51,216 nt of DNA from an uncultured Anaeroplasma sp. (lineage in GTDB: Bacteria; Bacillota_I; Bacilli_A; Acholeplasmatales; Anaeroplasmataceae): assembly GCA_934216145.1 (NCBI GenBank), contig CAKQBG010000007.1, positions 1-51,216 of the forward strand. The letters are read 5' to 3'. Made by a program: the position numbers and the translations under genes. Positions within the stretch are counted from its first letter, which is position 1; each line of letters opens with the position of its first letter. Below the pieces are notes generated by a model. The model did no database searches and had not been told where the DNA came from. It was given only the letters and a program-made list of their open reading frames with translations. Positions 18,278 through 27,677 of the stretch are shown piece by piece.

Positions 18278-18485
18278 GTTGATGATAGAGGACAAGATAT
18301 ATTTCTTTTATTTCTAGAGAGAATACGGCTGGTGAAAGTATTTAATAGAGATTTATGTTACTACCTTTGGAGATAAATGGAGGAAATGCCATTTCGTTTG
18401 CCGCGTTAAGGCTTTGAGAGTTAGAAGAAATTCTAAAATTAAGGTGGTACCGCGATAATTCGTCCTTTTTAGGGCGATTTTTTTT
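18278..18485 (+). promoter_or_regulatory. T-box riboswitch (threonine) controlling thrS
   Basis: A leader of about 200 bases with the invariant T-box AAGGTGGTACCGCG (18441-18454), a Stem I with AGAGA and GGCTGGTGAAAG (about 18315-18338), and a terminator CGTCCT/AGGGCG followed by eight T (about 18469-18485). The specifier is probably ACC (18363-18365), next to ACT; both are threonine codons and agree with the gene. Uncharged tRNA-Thr should favour the antiterminator and so raise thrS expression. Confidence 0.93.
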
Positions 18486-18506
18486 ATTTTAGGAGGAAAT
18501 GAAAAA

Positions 18507-20429
18507 ATGTTAAAGATTACATTAAAAGATGGTTCTATAAAAGAAACAGCTGAGGATAATTTAATTATCAGCTTTGCGAAGGAATTATCATCATCATTAG
18601 CTAAGAAGTGTGTAGCAGCTAAGTATGATGGTGTATTAGTAAATTTAAGTGATAAGCTTACTCATGATGGATCATTAGAGTTAATTACTGAGGATGATGA
18701 AGAAGGATTTAAGGTTTTAAATCACTCTACAGCTCACCTTTTAGCCCATGCTATTTCATTACTATATCCAGGTGCACATATGGGTGTTGGACCTGAGATT
18801 GAAGAAGGCTTTTATTATGATTTTGATTTAGGTGAAAATGTATTAGTACCTGAAGATTTACCTAAAATTGAAAAGAAAATGATGGAGCTTGCTAATCAAG
18901 ATATTAAGATTACACATTATGATGTAACTAAAGAAGAGGCTCATAAGCTAATGGCTTCTGATCCATATAAGCTTGAGCTTATTGACGCAATTGAAGGCGA
19001 TACAGTTCATGTTTATGAACAGGGTGGCTATTATGAGGTATGTAGAGGACCTCATGTTATGTCTACAAAGAGAATTAAGCATTTTAAGCTTTTATCTATT
19101 GCTGGAGCATATTGGCGTGGTGATAGTAAGAATAAAGTATTAACTCGTATTTATGGTACATCTTGGTTTAGTGATCAAGCATTAAAGGAGCATTTACAGG
19201 TATTAGAAGATAGAAAGGCAAGAGATCACCGTAAGCTTGGTAAGGAGCTTGGTATCTTTATGTTTGATGATTTAGTTGGTAGAGGTCTTCCTATGTGGTT
19301 ACCTAATGGCTTTATCGTAAGAAGAGCTTTATCTGATTATATTATGGATAAGGAATATGCTTTAGGCTATAAGCATGTTATGACTCCATCATTAGGAAAT
19401 GTTGAGCTTTATAAGACTTCTGGTCACTGGGCTCATTATAAGGATGATATGTTCCCTGCAATGGAGCTTGATGATGAGGCATATGTATTACGTCCTATGA
19501 ACTGTCCACATCATATGGTTATGTATCGTTCTAAGCTACATTCATATCGTGATCTACCAGTTCGTATTGCTGAAATTGCAAATGACTTTAGATTTGAGGC
19601 ATCTGGTGCTTTAACTGGTATTGAGCGCACTCGTGCATTTAGCCAAAATGATTCTCATATTTTCTGTAGACCTGATCAAATTGCTCAAGAATTTAAAGGT
19701 GTTGTTCAATTAATTCTTGATGTTTATAAAGATTTTGGATTCAAGAATTATAAGTTTAGATTATCATTAAGAGATCCTCTTGATACAGAGAAATATTTTG
19801 GTAATGATGATTTATGGGAAAAGAGTGAAGCTGAGCTTCGTCATGTATTAAATGATTTAGGTGTTGATTATTATGAAGCCAAAGGTGAGGCTGCTTTCTA
19901 TGGACCTAAGCTAGATGTTCAGGTTAGAAGCGCAATCGGTCATGATGTTACATTATCTACAATTCAATTAGATTATCAATTACCAGAAAGATTTGAATTA
20001 ACATATATCGATGAGTCTGGTCAAAAGGCAAGACCTGTTGTTATCCATAGAGCTATTTTAGGTTCAATGGACCGTTTCATTGCTTTCTTAATTGAAGAGA
20101 CTAAGGGTGTATTCCCTGTATGGTTAGCACCAGTTCAGGTTGAGGTTATCCCTGTTAATTTAGAGTATCATAAGGAATATTGTGATAAGATAAGCTTTAT
20201 TTTACGTAAGAATGGAATTCGTTTTGATCGTGATTATAGAGAAGAAAAGCTTGGTTATAAGATTAGAGAGGCTCAGACTAAGAAGATTCCTTATCAGCTT
20301 GTTATAGGTGATAAAGAGGTTGAAAATAATACAGTTACATATCGTAGATATGGTGAACAAGCTCAAACAACAGTTTCTATTGATGAATTTGTTGAATTAA
20401 TGAAGAAGCATAACTCAGAATTAAATTAA
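18507..20429 (+). CDS. thrS: Threonyl-tRNA synthetase
   Basis: Charges tRNA-Thr. The 640-residue class II enzyme has an N-terminal TGS-like domain (about 1-60), the editing domain with HSTAHLLAHA (about 72-81) and later the HVMSTKRIKHFKL region, the catalytic core with MNCPHHM (zinc ligand Cys and motif 2 neighbourhood) and motif 3 ending RAILGSMDRF, and the C-terminal anticodon-binding domain (about 540-640). The ATG at 18507 is used; AGGAGG lies about ten bases upstream. Expression is controlled by the T-box just before it. Confidence 0.97.
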   Translation: MLKITLKDGSIKETAEDNLIISFAKELSSSLAKKCVAAKYDGVLVNLSDKLTHDGSLELITEDDEEGFKVLNHSTAHLLAHAISLLYPGAHMGVGPEIEEGFYYDFDLGENVLVPEDLPKIEKKMMELANQDIKITHYDVTKEEAHKLMASDPYKLELIDAIEGDTVHVYEQGGYYEVCRGPHVMSTKRIKHFKLLSIAGAYWRGDSKNKVLTRIYGTSWFSDQALKEHLQVLEDRKARDHRKLGKELGIFMFDDLVGRGLPMWLPNGFIVRRALSDYIMDKEYALGYKHVMTPSLGNVELYKTSGHWAHYKDDMFPAMELDDEAYVLRPMNCPHHMVMYRSKLHSYRDLPVRIAEIANDFRFEASGALTGIERTRAFSQNDSHIFCRPDQIAQEFKGVVQLILDVYKDFGFKNYKFRLSLRDPLDTEKYFGNDDLWEKSEAELRHVLNDLGVDYYEAKGEAAFYGPKLDVQVRSAIGHDVTLSTIQLDYQLPERFELTYIDESGQKARPVVIHRAILGSMDRFIAFLIEETKGVFPVWLAPVQVEVIPVNLEYHKEYCDKISFILRKNGIRFDRDYREEKLGYKIREAQTKKIPYQLVIGDKEVENNTVTYRRYGEQAQTTVSIDEFVELMKKHNSELN

Positions 20430-20434
20430 TAATA

Positions 20435-20464
20435 TAGCCTAGCTTTATGCTAGGCATATTTTTT
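20435..20464 (+). terminator. Terminator of thrS
   Basis: A 7-bp stem GCCTAGC / GCTAGGC (20437-20443, 20449-20455), extended by TA pairs, with a T run after ATA. The T run runs into the ribosome site of the next gene, so termination may be partial. Confidence 0.65.
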
Positions 20465-20474
20465 AGGAGGATTT

Positions 20475-22013
20475 ATGGCGTTATTAGAAGTTGAGAGTTT
20501 AAAATTTAAATATACTGATAAGGATTTATTTAATAGTATTAACTTTAGAATTCTACCTCATGATCATATTGTTTTAGTTGGAGAAAATGGCTGTGGTAAA
20601 TCAACATTTATGAATTTAATAGCTAAAAACTTGATTCCTGATCAGGGAAGTATTACTTGGATGAATAATATTACTTATGGGTATTTAGATCAGCATTTAA
20701 AGGTTAAAAATGATATTTCTATATATGATTATATTACTGAGGTATTTAAGCCTTTAATTGAAAAAGAAGCTTTAATGAATTCTTATTATGAGAAGCTTTG
20801 TACATGCAAGGAATATGAATATGAGAGATATTTAGCATTTGCTCAAAGTGTTCAGGATGAACTTGATAAGGCTAATTTTTACGCTATGAATTCAACTATG
20901 GGTAATATGGTTAATGGCTTAGGTATTAGTGAATATGGAATGGATACAAAGCTTTCTAATTTAAGTGGTGGTCAAAGAGCTAAGGTATATTTAGCTAAGC
21001 TTTTATTAGAAGCACCAGATGTATTATTAATGGATGAGCCTACAAATTTCTTAGATGTTAGTCATATTGAATGGCTTAGTAAGTATTTGAAGGATTTTAA
21101 AAAGGCTTTTGTTGTTATAAGTCACGATGAGGGCTTTTTAAGAAGTATTGGTACAACTGTATATAATTTAGCTAATAAGCAAATGACTAGATTTAATATG
21201 TCTTATGATCAATATTTAATTGAAAAGGAAATAAGACAGGAACAGTATCAAAAGGCTTATGAGAATCAACAAGCCTTTATTAAAAAGACTGAGCAGTTTA
21301 TTCAAAAGAATATTGTTAGAGCTACTACAACTAAGCAAGCTCAATCAAGAAGAAAAATGCTAGAAAGAATTGAGGTTTTAGAAAAGCCTAAAAATCATGA
21401 GCCGATGCATTTAACATTCCCTTTTTCAAAGGGACTTGGTCAAGAGGTATTAAAGCTTGAGGATTTAGCTGTAGGATATCCTGATAAAACGGTTTTAAGT
21501 GATTTGAATTTCTTGATGAAGCATAATCAAAAGATTGCGATATTAGGACATAATGGAGTAGGTAAATCAACAATATTAAAAACAATTATGGGGATTTTAC
21601 CTCCTAAGGGTGGTAAATATACTTGGAATCCTTCTGCTGATTTGAATTATTTTTCTCAAGAGGAAAGATATAATGATAATGAAACTCCGATTAGCTATTT
21701 AAGATATTTTTATCATTTAAAAACTGATGGAGAATTAAGAAGTGTGTTAGCTACAGCGGGTATTAAAGGTGATTTAGCTACTAAGACTATGAATAGCTTA
21801 TCAGGTGGAGAACAAACTAAGGTTAGATTAGCTTTAATGACTATGAAAAAGAGTAATGTTTTAATCTTTGATGAGCCTACTAATCATCTAGATGTTAATT
21901 CAAAGGCTGAATTATGGGAGGCTATAGATAAATTCCCAGGCAGTGTTATATTAGTAACTCATGAGGATGATTTCTATGAGGGATTAGTTGATACTGAATT
22001 AAAATTTGAATAA
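20475..22013 (+). CDS. ABC-F family ATPase (ribosome-associated type)
   Basis: A 512-residue soluble protein with two ATP-binding cassettes and no membrane segments: Walker A GENGCGKS and GHNGVGKS, signatures LSGGQ and LSGGE, Walker B with MDEPTNFLD and FDEPTNHLD. The linker between them (about 240-300) is helical and basic (KKTEQFIQK ... TTKQAQSRRKMLERIE), the P-site tRNA interaction motif of ABC-F proteins. These proteins act on ribosomes as translation factors or antibiotic-protection proteins; nothing marks this one as a resistance gene. Closest in layout to YkpA/YbiT-like members. GGAGGA precedes the ATG. Confidence 0.9.
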   Translation: MALLEVESLKFKYTDKDLFNSINFRILPHDHIVLVGENGCGKSTFMNLIAKNLIPDQGSITWMNNITYGYLDQHLKVKNDISIYDYITEVFKPLIEKEALMNSYYEKLCTCKEYEYERYLAFAQSVQDELDKANFYAMNSTMGNMVNGLGISEYGMDTKLSNLSGGQRAKVYLAKLLLEAPDVLLMDEPTNFLDVSHIEWLSKYLKDFKKAFVVISHDEGFLRSIGTTVYNLANKQMTRFNMSYDQYLIEKEIRQEQYQKAYENQQAFIKKTEQFIQKNIVRATTTKQAQSRRKMLERIEVLEKPKNHEPMHLTFPFSKGLGQEVLKLEDLAVGYPDKTVLSDLNFLMKHNQKIAILGHNGVGKSTILKTIMGILPPKGGKYTWNPSADLNYFSQEERYNDNETPISYLRYFYHLKTDGELRSVLATAGIKGDLATKTMNSLSGGEQTKVRLALMTMKKSNVLIFDEPTNHLDVNSKAELWEAIDKFPGSVILVTHEDDFYEGLVDTELKFE

Positions 22014-22089
22014 ATTTAATTAATAAAATTATATATTTAAGCCATAATAAAATATTATAGAAGTTATATTCTAATAAATGATTTTTTTC

Positions 22090-22118
22090 TTGACAACAGA
22101 TATTAAAATCATTATAAT
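22090..22118 (+). promoter_or_regulatory. Consensus sigma-A promoter of yceD-rpmF
   Basis: TTGACA (22090-22095) and TATAAT (22113-22118) with a 17-base spacer: both hexamers match the consensus exactly. The 125-base gap before yceD holds nothing else recognised. Confidence 0.9.
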
Positions 22119-22138
22119 GGTAATGCTGAGGTGATTTT

Positions 22139-22591
22139 ATGCAGTTTACTTTAGCTCAATTAAGGAAGCTTGGAAATAATTATTCCTTTGATGAGAAATT
22201 GGATTTGAGTAATGAATTGAATGGATTTGAGGATATCATTTCATCATCATTATGTAATGTTCATACTATTATCAAAGAAAGAGGAGAGAATACCTATTTA
22301 TGTCAATTTCATATTGAGATTGATTTAATTTTAGAGGATTCAAACACACTTGAAGAGATTCCTTATAATATTAATGTAGATGCTGAAGAGTTATTTTCTA
22401 CAGATGAATCATTAGATGATGCCTTTATTATTGAAGGCATTACATTAGACACAAAAGAAGCTATATTAACTAATATATTAATTAATAAGCCTATGTCTAC
22501 CTCTAAGACAAGTTATGTAGATGATGCAGTAGAGGATGAGCCTGAGGAAAAGATTAATCCAGCATTTGCGAATCTAAAGGATTTATTATAG
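22139..22591 (+). CDS. YceD/DUF177 family protein
   Basis: A 150-residue acidic protein, homologue of Bacillus YlbN and E. coli YceD, found next to rpmF in most bacteria and linked to 23S rRNA accumulation. The family is recognised from its size, the early strand pattern with [24 protein letters not shown] core, the acidic ending and the position directly before rpmF. It lacks the common two-Cys motif variant, so the match rests partly on context. The start follows TGAGGTGA, only about 20 bases from the -10 box. Confidence 0.85.
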   Translation: MQFTLAQLRKLGNNYSFDEKLDLSNELNGFEDIISSSLCNVHTIIKERGENTYLCQFHIEIDLILEDSNTLEEIPYNINVDAEELFSTDESLDDAFIIEGITLDTKEAILTNILINKPMSTSKTSYVDDAVEDEPEEKINPAFANLKDLL

Positions 22592-22604
22592 GAGGTGTAT
22601 TACA

Positions 22605-22799
22605 GTGGCAGTACCTTTTCGTAGAGTATCTAAGATGAAGAAGAGAATGAGACGTTCTCATTTAGCTTTAAATGTACCTGGTATGATTACTTGTCCTAAT
22701 TGTGGTGAATTAACATTAGCTCATAGAGTATGTTCAAACTGCGGTTACTACAAGGGTAAGCAAGTAGTTCAAGCTAAGGCTTCAAAGGAAGAAGAATAA
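22605..22799 (+). CDS. rpmF: 50S ribosomal protein L32
   Basis: A 64-residue large-subunit protein beginning AVPFRR and carrying the zinc-ribbon pairs CPNC and CSNC that hold the fold. The start is GTG at 22605, chosen because AGGAGGTG precedes it and the N-terminus then matches family members. Thirteen bases after yceD, same transcript. Confidence 0.97.
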   Translation: MAVPFRRVSKMKKRMRRSHLALNVPGMITCPNCGELTLAHRVCSNCGYYKGKQVVQAKASKEEE

Positions 22800-22811
22800 A
22801 ATAGCTAATAG

Positions 22812-22840
22812 AAATAGACGCCTTGGGTGTCTATTTTCTA
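22812..22840 (+). terminator. Terminator of yceD-rpmF
   Basis: An 11-bp stem (22812-22822 with 22826-22836, one G-U pair), 3-base loop, followed by a weak T-rich tail (TTTTCTATTT). Confidence 0.7.
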
Positions 22841-22863
22841 TTTATGGATAAAAAGGAGAAAAT

Positions 22864-23787
22864 ATGTATATACATAAGAGTGTATTATTAGATGAAGCAA
22901 TTGAAGGCCTTCATATAAAGCCAGATGGAATCTATGTAGATGCGACAACCGGTGGTGGAGGACATTCAAGTCATATCCTATCTAAGCTTACAACAGGCCA
23001 TTTATATTGTTTTGATCAAGATGAGTATGCTTATACTAGAAGTAAAGAAGTTTTAGACCCTATTAGTAGTAATTATACTTTTATTAAGTCAAACTTTGTT
23101 AATATTAAAAGTGAACTTAATAAGCTTGGAGTAACTCATATTGATGGTATTTTATATGATTTAGGAGTTTCTTCATTTCAATTTGATATTCCTGAAAGAG
23201 GATTTTCATATAATTATGATGCTCCACTTGACATGAGAATGAATCAAGAACAGGAATTATCTGCATACACTATTGTCAATACATATCCATATGAGGAGCT
23301 TGTTCGTATTTTTTATAGATACGGTGAGGATTCCTTCTCAAAGCAAATTGCGAGAGCTATAGAAAAATCAAGAGCTATTAAGCCTATTTCTACAACATTT
23401 GAGCTTGTTGATGTTATAAAGAGTGCCCTTCCTGAAAAGGTTTTAAGAAAAAAAGGTCATCCTGCAAAACAAATATTTCAGGCTCTTAGAATAGCGGTAA
23501 ATGATGAATTAAGGGTATTTGAGGTTTCTATATTAGATGCCTTAGATATGCTTAATAGTGATGGCTACGCAGTAGTTATTACCTTCCATTCTTTAGAGGA
23601 TAGAATTTGTAAGACTGTATTTAAGGATGCATCAACTATTCATATTCCTGAGGGAGTTCCGATGATTGTTACTGAGGAGGCTCCATTTGAGCTTGTAACT
23701 AGACATCCAATCACTGCAAGTGAAGAAGAATTAAATGAAAATAATAGAGCACATAGTGCTAAAATGAGAATTATTAGAAAAAGATAA
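22864..23787 (+). CDS. rsmH: 16S rRNA m4C1402 methyltransferase
   Basis: SAM-dependent methylation of the ribosomal P-site nucleotide C1402. The 307-residue protein (formerly MraW) has the N-terminal [13 protein letters not shown], the SAM motif [15 protein letters not shown] (about 25-39), a LGVSSFQ and PERGFSY segment, and an ending [14 protein letters not shown]. In most Firmicutes rsmH opens the division (dcw) cluster with ftsL and pbp after it; here neither follows. AAAGGAG precedes the ATG. Confidence 0.96.
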   Translation: MYIHKSVLLDEAIEGLHIKPDGIYVDATTGGGGHSSHILSKLTTGHLYCFDQDEYAYTRSKEVLDPISSNYTFIKSNFVNIKSELNKLGVTHIDGILYDLGVSSFQFDIPERGFSYNYDAPLDMRMNQEQELSAYTIVNTYPYEELVRIFYRYGEDSFSKQIARAIEKSRAIKPISTTFELVDVIKSALPEKVLRKKGHPAKQIFQALRIAVNDELRVFEVSILDALDMLNSDGYAVVITFHSLEDRICKTVFKDASTIHIPEGVPMIVTEEAPFELVTRHPITASEEELNENNRAHSAKMRIIRKR

Positions 23788-23801
23788 GGAGAATTTTTAT
23801 T

Positions 23802-24131
23802 ATGGCAACAAAAAAGACATCATCTAAATCAACTAAATCATCTTCATCAACTCTTACTTATAATAAGATTGCTGGTATTTTATCATTAATATCTTTATTT
23901 ATTACAGGTATTTTATATATGGTAAATTTTATTTTAAGTTTCTTTGGAGGCTCAGCTTCTATTGGAATTTTAAGTATGATTGCCAACATTATGATGATTT
24001 TAGCAATTGTTATGATTTCGTGGAGAGCTTTAAAGAGTGCTCATTTACCTGGTAAAAAGATTGTTTGGATTGTTATTTACTGGGTTATTGTAGCTTTAGC
24101 TTTAGTTGGTCAAATCGCATTATTAAAGTAA
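23802..24131 (+). CDS. Small membrane protein with Ser/Lys-rich N-terminus, unknown function
   Basis: A 109-residue protein, not recognised. The first 18 residues are nearly all Ser, Thr and Lys, followed by three predicted membrane helices (about 24-48, 54-74, 86-107) with a short basic loop before the last. AAGGAG precedes the ATG; it starts 14 bases after rsmH, so it is co-transcribed. It takes the place where ftsL normally sits, but FtsL has one helix followed by a coiled coil, which is not seen. Confidence 0.7.
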   Translation: MATKKTSSKSTKSSSSTLTYNKIAGILSLISLFITGILYMVNFILSFFGGSASIGILSMIANIMMILAIVMISWRALKSAHLPGKKIVWIVIYWVIVALALVGQIALLK

Positions 24132-24151
24132 TAAATAGTTATAATAAAAAT

Positions 24152-24190
24152 AAAAAAGCAGAACTTCAATTTCGAAATTCTGCTTTTTTT
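24152..24190. terminator. Bidirectional terminator between the small membrane protein and clpB
   Basis: AAAAAAGCAGAA (24152-24163) pairs with TTCTGCTTTTTT (24178-24189), with A and T runs on the two sides; serves both convergent genes. Confidence 0.85.
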
Positions 24191-24200
24191 GCATTTTAGA

Positions 24201-26318
24201 TTACTTTGCTAATAATCTAAGCTCATTATTGCAGGCATCTAATACATAAGGAATATCAGGCTTTATTTCACCCTTTATAATCTTAGTAGCAACAAATGTC
24301 TCAATATATTTTTGAATGTAACGCTTTACTGGTCTAGCACCATATTCAGGATCGAATGATTGATCAAGAATATATTTCTTTAAGGAATCAGTAAATGTTA
24401 GATTAATACCTTGAGCTATTAATCTTTCATCAAGGTTACGTAAAAGCTTAGATACAATCTTTAATTGTACATCCTTATTCAATGGATGGAAGTAAATAAT
24501 CTCATCGATACGGTTAAGGAATTCTGGTTTAAATGATTGTTTTAATAATGCTTCAACCTTTAAATCAGCTTCTTTTGTATCCTCAAGTAAATATTCACTA
24601 CCAAGGTTAGATGTCATAATGATAATTGTATTTTTGAAATCAACTGTTCTACCTTGAGAATCTGATAATCTACCATCATCTAGTATTTGAAGTAAAATAT
24701 TAAATACATCATGATGAGCTTTTTCAATTTCATCGAATAGAATAATTGAATATGGGTTTCTACGAACCTTTTCAGTTAATTGTCCACCTTCATCATATCC
24801 AACATATCCTGGAGGAGCACCAATTAATTTAGCGACACTATGTGATTCCATATATTCACTCATATCAATACGAATGATATGTGATTCACTATCGAATAGT
24901 GCATCAGCTAATGCCTTTGCAAGTTCTGTTTTACCAACACCAGTAGGTCCTAGGAATAAGAATGAACCAATTGGTTTATTTTCATCCTTTATACCGGCAC
25001 GCTGTCTAATGATAGCATCGCTTATTAATTCAACAGCTTCATCCTGTCCGATTACTCTATTTTTTAGAGTGTCTGCTAAAGCTAATATCTTTTCTCTTTC
25101 GCCTTGCATTAGCTTAGAAATAGGGATATTAGTCCATTTAGATACAACCTCAGCTACATCCTCTTCGTTTACAGATTCAGATAAAAGGTGATCTTCTTTA
25201 GACTTCTCCTGATATTCCTTAATTTTAGCTTCTAATGCAGGGATTTTAGAATATTGAAGCTCTGAAGCTCTTTTATAATCTCCCTCATTGAAGGCCTTTT
25301 CTAGATTAAATTTAGCGTCTTCAAGATTTTTCTTTAATTCCTTATAATCTTGAATTTCCTTCTTTTCTTTAGTCCATTTATCAGTTAATACCTTTTCTTT
25401 ACTATCAAGATCTTTTAACTCATTATTAATTACATCAAGTCTTTTAACTGAAGTAGGGTCAGATTCCTTCTTTAATGCCATTTGTTCAATCTTTAATTGA
25501 GTTATCTTACGATCTAGATCATCAAGCTCTGCTGGTTTTGAATCTATTTCCATACGACAAGAAGCACAAGCTTCATCGATAAGGTCGATAGCTTTATCTG
25601 GTAAAAATCTATCAGTAATATATCGATTTGATAATGTAGCAGCAGCTACAATAGCGTTATCCTGAATAGTAACACCATGGTGAAGCTCAAATCTTTCTTT
25701 AATACCTCTTAGGATTGAAATAGTATCCTCAACAGTTGGTTCTGATACTAAAACCTTTTGGAAACGTCTTTCAAGGGCTGTATCCTTTTCAATATATTCA
25801 CGATATTCCTTAAGAGTAGTAGCACCTATACAATGTAATTCACCTCTAGCAAGCATTGGCTTTAAAAGGTTACCTGCATCAAGTGCGCCATCAGCCTTAC
25901 CGGCACCAACAATTAAGTGAATCTCATCGATAAACATAATGATGTTTCCATCAGATTCCTTTATTTTGTTTAAAACAGCCTTTAATCTTTCCTCGAACTC
26001 ACCACGATATTTAGCACCAGCAACTAAGGCACCCATATCAAGCTCGAAGATTGTTTTATTCTTTAATGATGTTGGAACATCGTTAGCAACTATACGTCTT
26101 GCAAGTCCTTCGATGATAGCTGTTTTACCAACACCTGGTTCACCTATTAAAACAGGGTTATTTTTAGTTTTACGAGATAATATTTTTATTATACGACGAA
26201 TTTCCTCGTCTCTTCCGATTACGGGATCGATTTTTCCCTCTCTAGCAAGAGCGACTACATCACGACCATATTTTTCTAATACGTTCTCGTTATTCATTTG
26301 ATTTTCATCCTGCATCAT
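24201..26318 (-). CDS. clpB: ATP-dependent chaperone ClpB, lacking the N-terminal domain
   Basis: Hexameric disaggregase working with DnaK. The 705-residue protein has two AAA+ modules: first Walker A GEPGVGKT with Walker B IMFIDEIH, second GPTGVGKT with [10 protein letters not shown], and between them the ClpB/Hsp104 coiled-coil M domain (about 260-380, rich in Lys/Glu/Leu). It begins directly before the first AAA+ domain: the usual N-terminal substrate domain of about 150 residues is missing, as in several Mollicutes. There is no ClpP-binding IGF/IGL loop evident. The promoter carries a CIRCE operator, so HrcA control and heat induction are likely. Start could be either of two adjacent ATGs, after AGGTGG. 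Confidence 0.95.
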   Translation of the reverse strand: MMQDENQMNNENVLEKYGRDVVALAREGKIDPVIGRDEEIRRIIKILSRKTKNNPVLIGEPGVGKTAIIEGLARRIVANDVPTSLKNKTIFELDMGALVAGAKYRGEFEERLKAVLNKIKESDGNIIMFIDEIHLIVGAGKADGALDAGNLLKPMLARGELHCIGATTLKEYREYIEKDTALERRFQKVLVSEPTVEDTISILRGIKERFELHHGVTIQDNAIVAAATLSNRYITDRFLPDKAIDLIDEACASCRMEIDSKPAELDDLDRKITQLKIEQMALKKESDPTSVKRLDVINNELKDLDSKEKVLTDKWTKEKKEIQDYKELKKNLEDAKFNLEKAFNEGDYKRASELQYSKIPALEAKIKEYQEKSKEDHLLSESVNEEDVAEVVSKWTNIPISKLMQGEREKILALADTLKNRVIGQDEAVELISDAIIRQRAGIKDENKPIGSFLFLGPTGVGKTELAKALADALFDSESHIIRIDMSEYMESHSVAKLIGAPPGYVGYDEGGQLTEKVRRNPYSIILFDEIEKAHHDVFNILLQILDDGRLSDSQGRTVDFKNTIIIMTSNLGSEYLLEDTKEADLKVEALLKQSFKPEFLNRIDEIIYFHPLNKDVQLKIVSKLLRNLDERLIAQGINLTFTDSLKKYILDQSFDPEYGARPVKRYIQKYIETFVATKIIKGEIKPDIPYVLDACNNELRLLAK

Positions 26319-26360
26319 AATTATCCCACCTTTTCTGTAGTTCTCATCAACTACAATTAT

Positions 26361-26388
26361 ATTATATCACTAAAATTAGCACTGTCAA
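26361..26388 (-). promoter_or_regulatory. Sigma-A promoter of clpB
   Basis: Minus strand TTGACA (26383-26388), 16-base spacer, TATAAT (26361-26366). The -35 box lies inside the CIRCE element. Confidence 0.8.
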
Positions 26389-26402
26389 TAACAGAGTGCT
26401 AA
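26376..26402. promoter_or_regulatory. CIRCE operator (HrcA binding site)
   Basis: TTAGCACTG-N9-GAGTGCTAA differs from the consensus TTAGCACTC-N9-GAGTGCTAA by one base. It covers the clpB -35 box, so bound HrcA should block transcription until heat stress. Confidence 0.93.
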
Positions 26403-26423
26403 AAAATAATAAATAAATTTCTC

Positions 26424-26452
26424 TTGACAATACTTTGGGATTTTGATATACT
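26424..26452 (+). promoter_or_regulatory. Sigma-A promoter of tRNA-Cys
   Basis: TTGACA (26424-26429), 17-base spacer, TATACT (26447-26452), ending 17 bases before the tRNA. Confidence 0.8.
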
Positions 26453-26469
26453 TATATTGTTCTCAAGAT

Positions 26470-26543
26470 GGCCCTGTAGCCAAGTGGTAAGGCACGGCAC
26501 TGCAACTGCCTGATCGTTGGTTCGAATCCGATCGGGGCCTCCA
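26470..26543 (+). tRNA. tRNA-Cys (GCA)
   Basis: A 74-base gene with acceptor arm GGCCCTG / CGGGGCC (one T-G pair), anticodon loop ACTGCAA... centred on GCA, TTCGAAT in the T-loop, and encoded CCA. It is the apparent attachment site of the island that follows. Confidence 0.96.
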
Positions 26544-26639
26544 TTAGAGTTAAGTATAGCTGATACGAAAGTATTGGCTATTTTTCTTTATATAGACATA
26601 AATGCAGCAATTATTAATGATTTATAGGGGATTTTTACA
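26542..26639 (+). repeat. Outer direct repeat, left copy (attL-like), containing the tRNA-Cys terminator
   Basis: Starts with CATTAGAGTTAAGTATAGCT at the tRNA 3' end and is identical to 30407 onward for about 43 bases except one position; weaker similarity runs on to about 26630. Within it TAGCTGATAC (26557-26566) pairs with GTATTGGCTA (26571-26580) through two G-U pairs, GAAA loop, then five T: a working terminator for tRNA-Cys. Confidence 0.85.
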
Positions 26640-26684
26640 ATAATTAAGGAAGTAGTATTATATATACCATTTATATGTAAATTT

Positions 26685-26712
26685 AAATCGTTAAATTATT
26701 GTTAATCGTTAA
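26685..26712 (+). repeat. Short tandem motif AATCGTTAAA x2
   Basis: AATCGTTAAA at 26685-26694 and 26703-26712, 18 bases apart (nearly two helical turns). It may be a protein-binding site at the left end of the island; function unknown. The 287 bases from 26544 to 26830 hold this, the terminator and a GTGACA pair, and no gene. Confidence 0.4.
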
Positions 26713-26776
26713 ACTACTACTAACTATATATAAACATATATAAGAGAAGAAAATCAATTTTTATAAATACCCTCAC

Positions 26777-26791
26777 GTGACAAACGTGACA
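26777..26791 (-). repeat. GTCAC iteron pair, left end, inverted orientation
   Basis: On the minus strand the sequence reads TGTCACGTTTGTCACG: two GTCACG units nine bases apart. The same spacing and core occur on the plus strand at 29215-29238. Confidence 0.5.
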
Positions 26792-26830
26792 GATTTCGCA
26801 AAATAAAAACTCTAGCTATACTAATTAGAG

Positions 26831-27677
26831 TTAAATATTTATTACTGAGCCATCTTTGAAATTAAATTCGAGATGGCTATCTTTATATACTTTTATGTTG
26901 ATGATTGTTAAAGTGAAGAGTTTATCGTTAAATTCTAAATTCGGTGTATCGGTAGCTTTAATTTTATTGATGAATGCTTGAAGCTTAATCAATTGTCTGT
27001 TCCTGTCGACTTGTTCAGACATAAGTTTATTGTATTTATCATGAGCTTCAGTAAATCTTTTAACCAAATCTACATATTCTTCCATGTAAGCTTCATATTT
27101 CATTTGTTTCTTATCTTTGTTGAAGATGTGTTCACATAAACCACTAACTACTAGCGTTACATTCTTGACTTGTTCTATAGGCTTGGATAGATTTACATCT
27201 AGTATTTTTCTTTTACTGGAAGAAGATTTGAAATAAGAAGTTCCTTATCTTTTAGAAGAATGTTTAATGCTTTTAAATGAGTATTTTTAATTGTTTCTTC
27301 ATCAAAAGTAGGAGTTGTGCATTTAGTTCCGTTAAATTTATTATTACATTGCTATACGACATACCCATAGATATCATTTGAATGACATACCTTAGGTCCA
27401 TATATAGATCCACAATCAGCACATATGACTCGACCGAACAATACGTTATTACTATGACTTTTAACTTGATTATTAAGTTCAAGTTTAGCTTGTACTAGTT
27501 CCCATTCATCAGGATTAGATTTAATATAATTTTCATAATAATCTCTTTGAACCTGTAAAGAATGAAACTGTTCATCTTGTTCAGTTGATACTCTTGCGTA
27601 TGCTGCGACTCGTTTTTAGTAGGTGCATTTTCGACCTTTTTCTTTATTGGGGTAATTTCTTTAATTATCTTTTTCAT
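26831..27677 (-). pseudogene. Large serine recombinase, decayed and internally deleted
   Basis: Remnant of a transposon/ICE-type large serine recombinase. From 27677 (ATG after GGAGG) the reading gives an N-terminal piece, then, after a one-base frame change in an A run near 27615, RVAAYARVSTEQDEQ with the catalytic-region start and ...YIKSNPDEWELV. This runs straight into the zinc-ribbon domain (FGRVICADCGS ... CNNKFNGTKC), so most of the catalytic and the recombinase domains are missing. A TAG at 27353-27355 interrupts the zinc ribbon, further frame changes lie near 27200, and the C-terminal coiled coil and ending (FNDKLFTLTI ... FKDGSVINI) remain open at 26831-27103. It cannot make an active enzyme. 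Confidence 0.85.

Noticed and set aside
23802..24131. ftsL after rsmH
   Set aside because: The protein has three membrane helices and no extracytoplasmic coiled coil, unlike FtsL.
24874..26301. Plus-strand ORFs of 105 and 120 codons inside clpB
   Set aside because: Shadows of the clpB coding frame, without ribosome sites or recognisable sequence.
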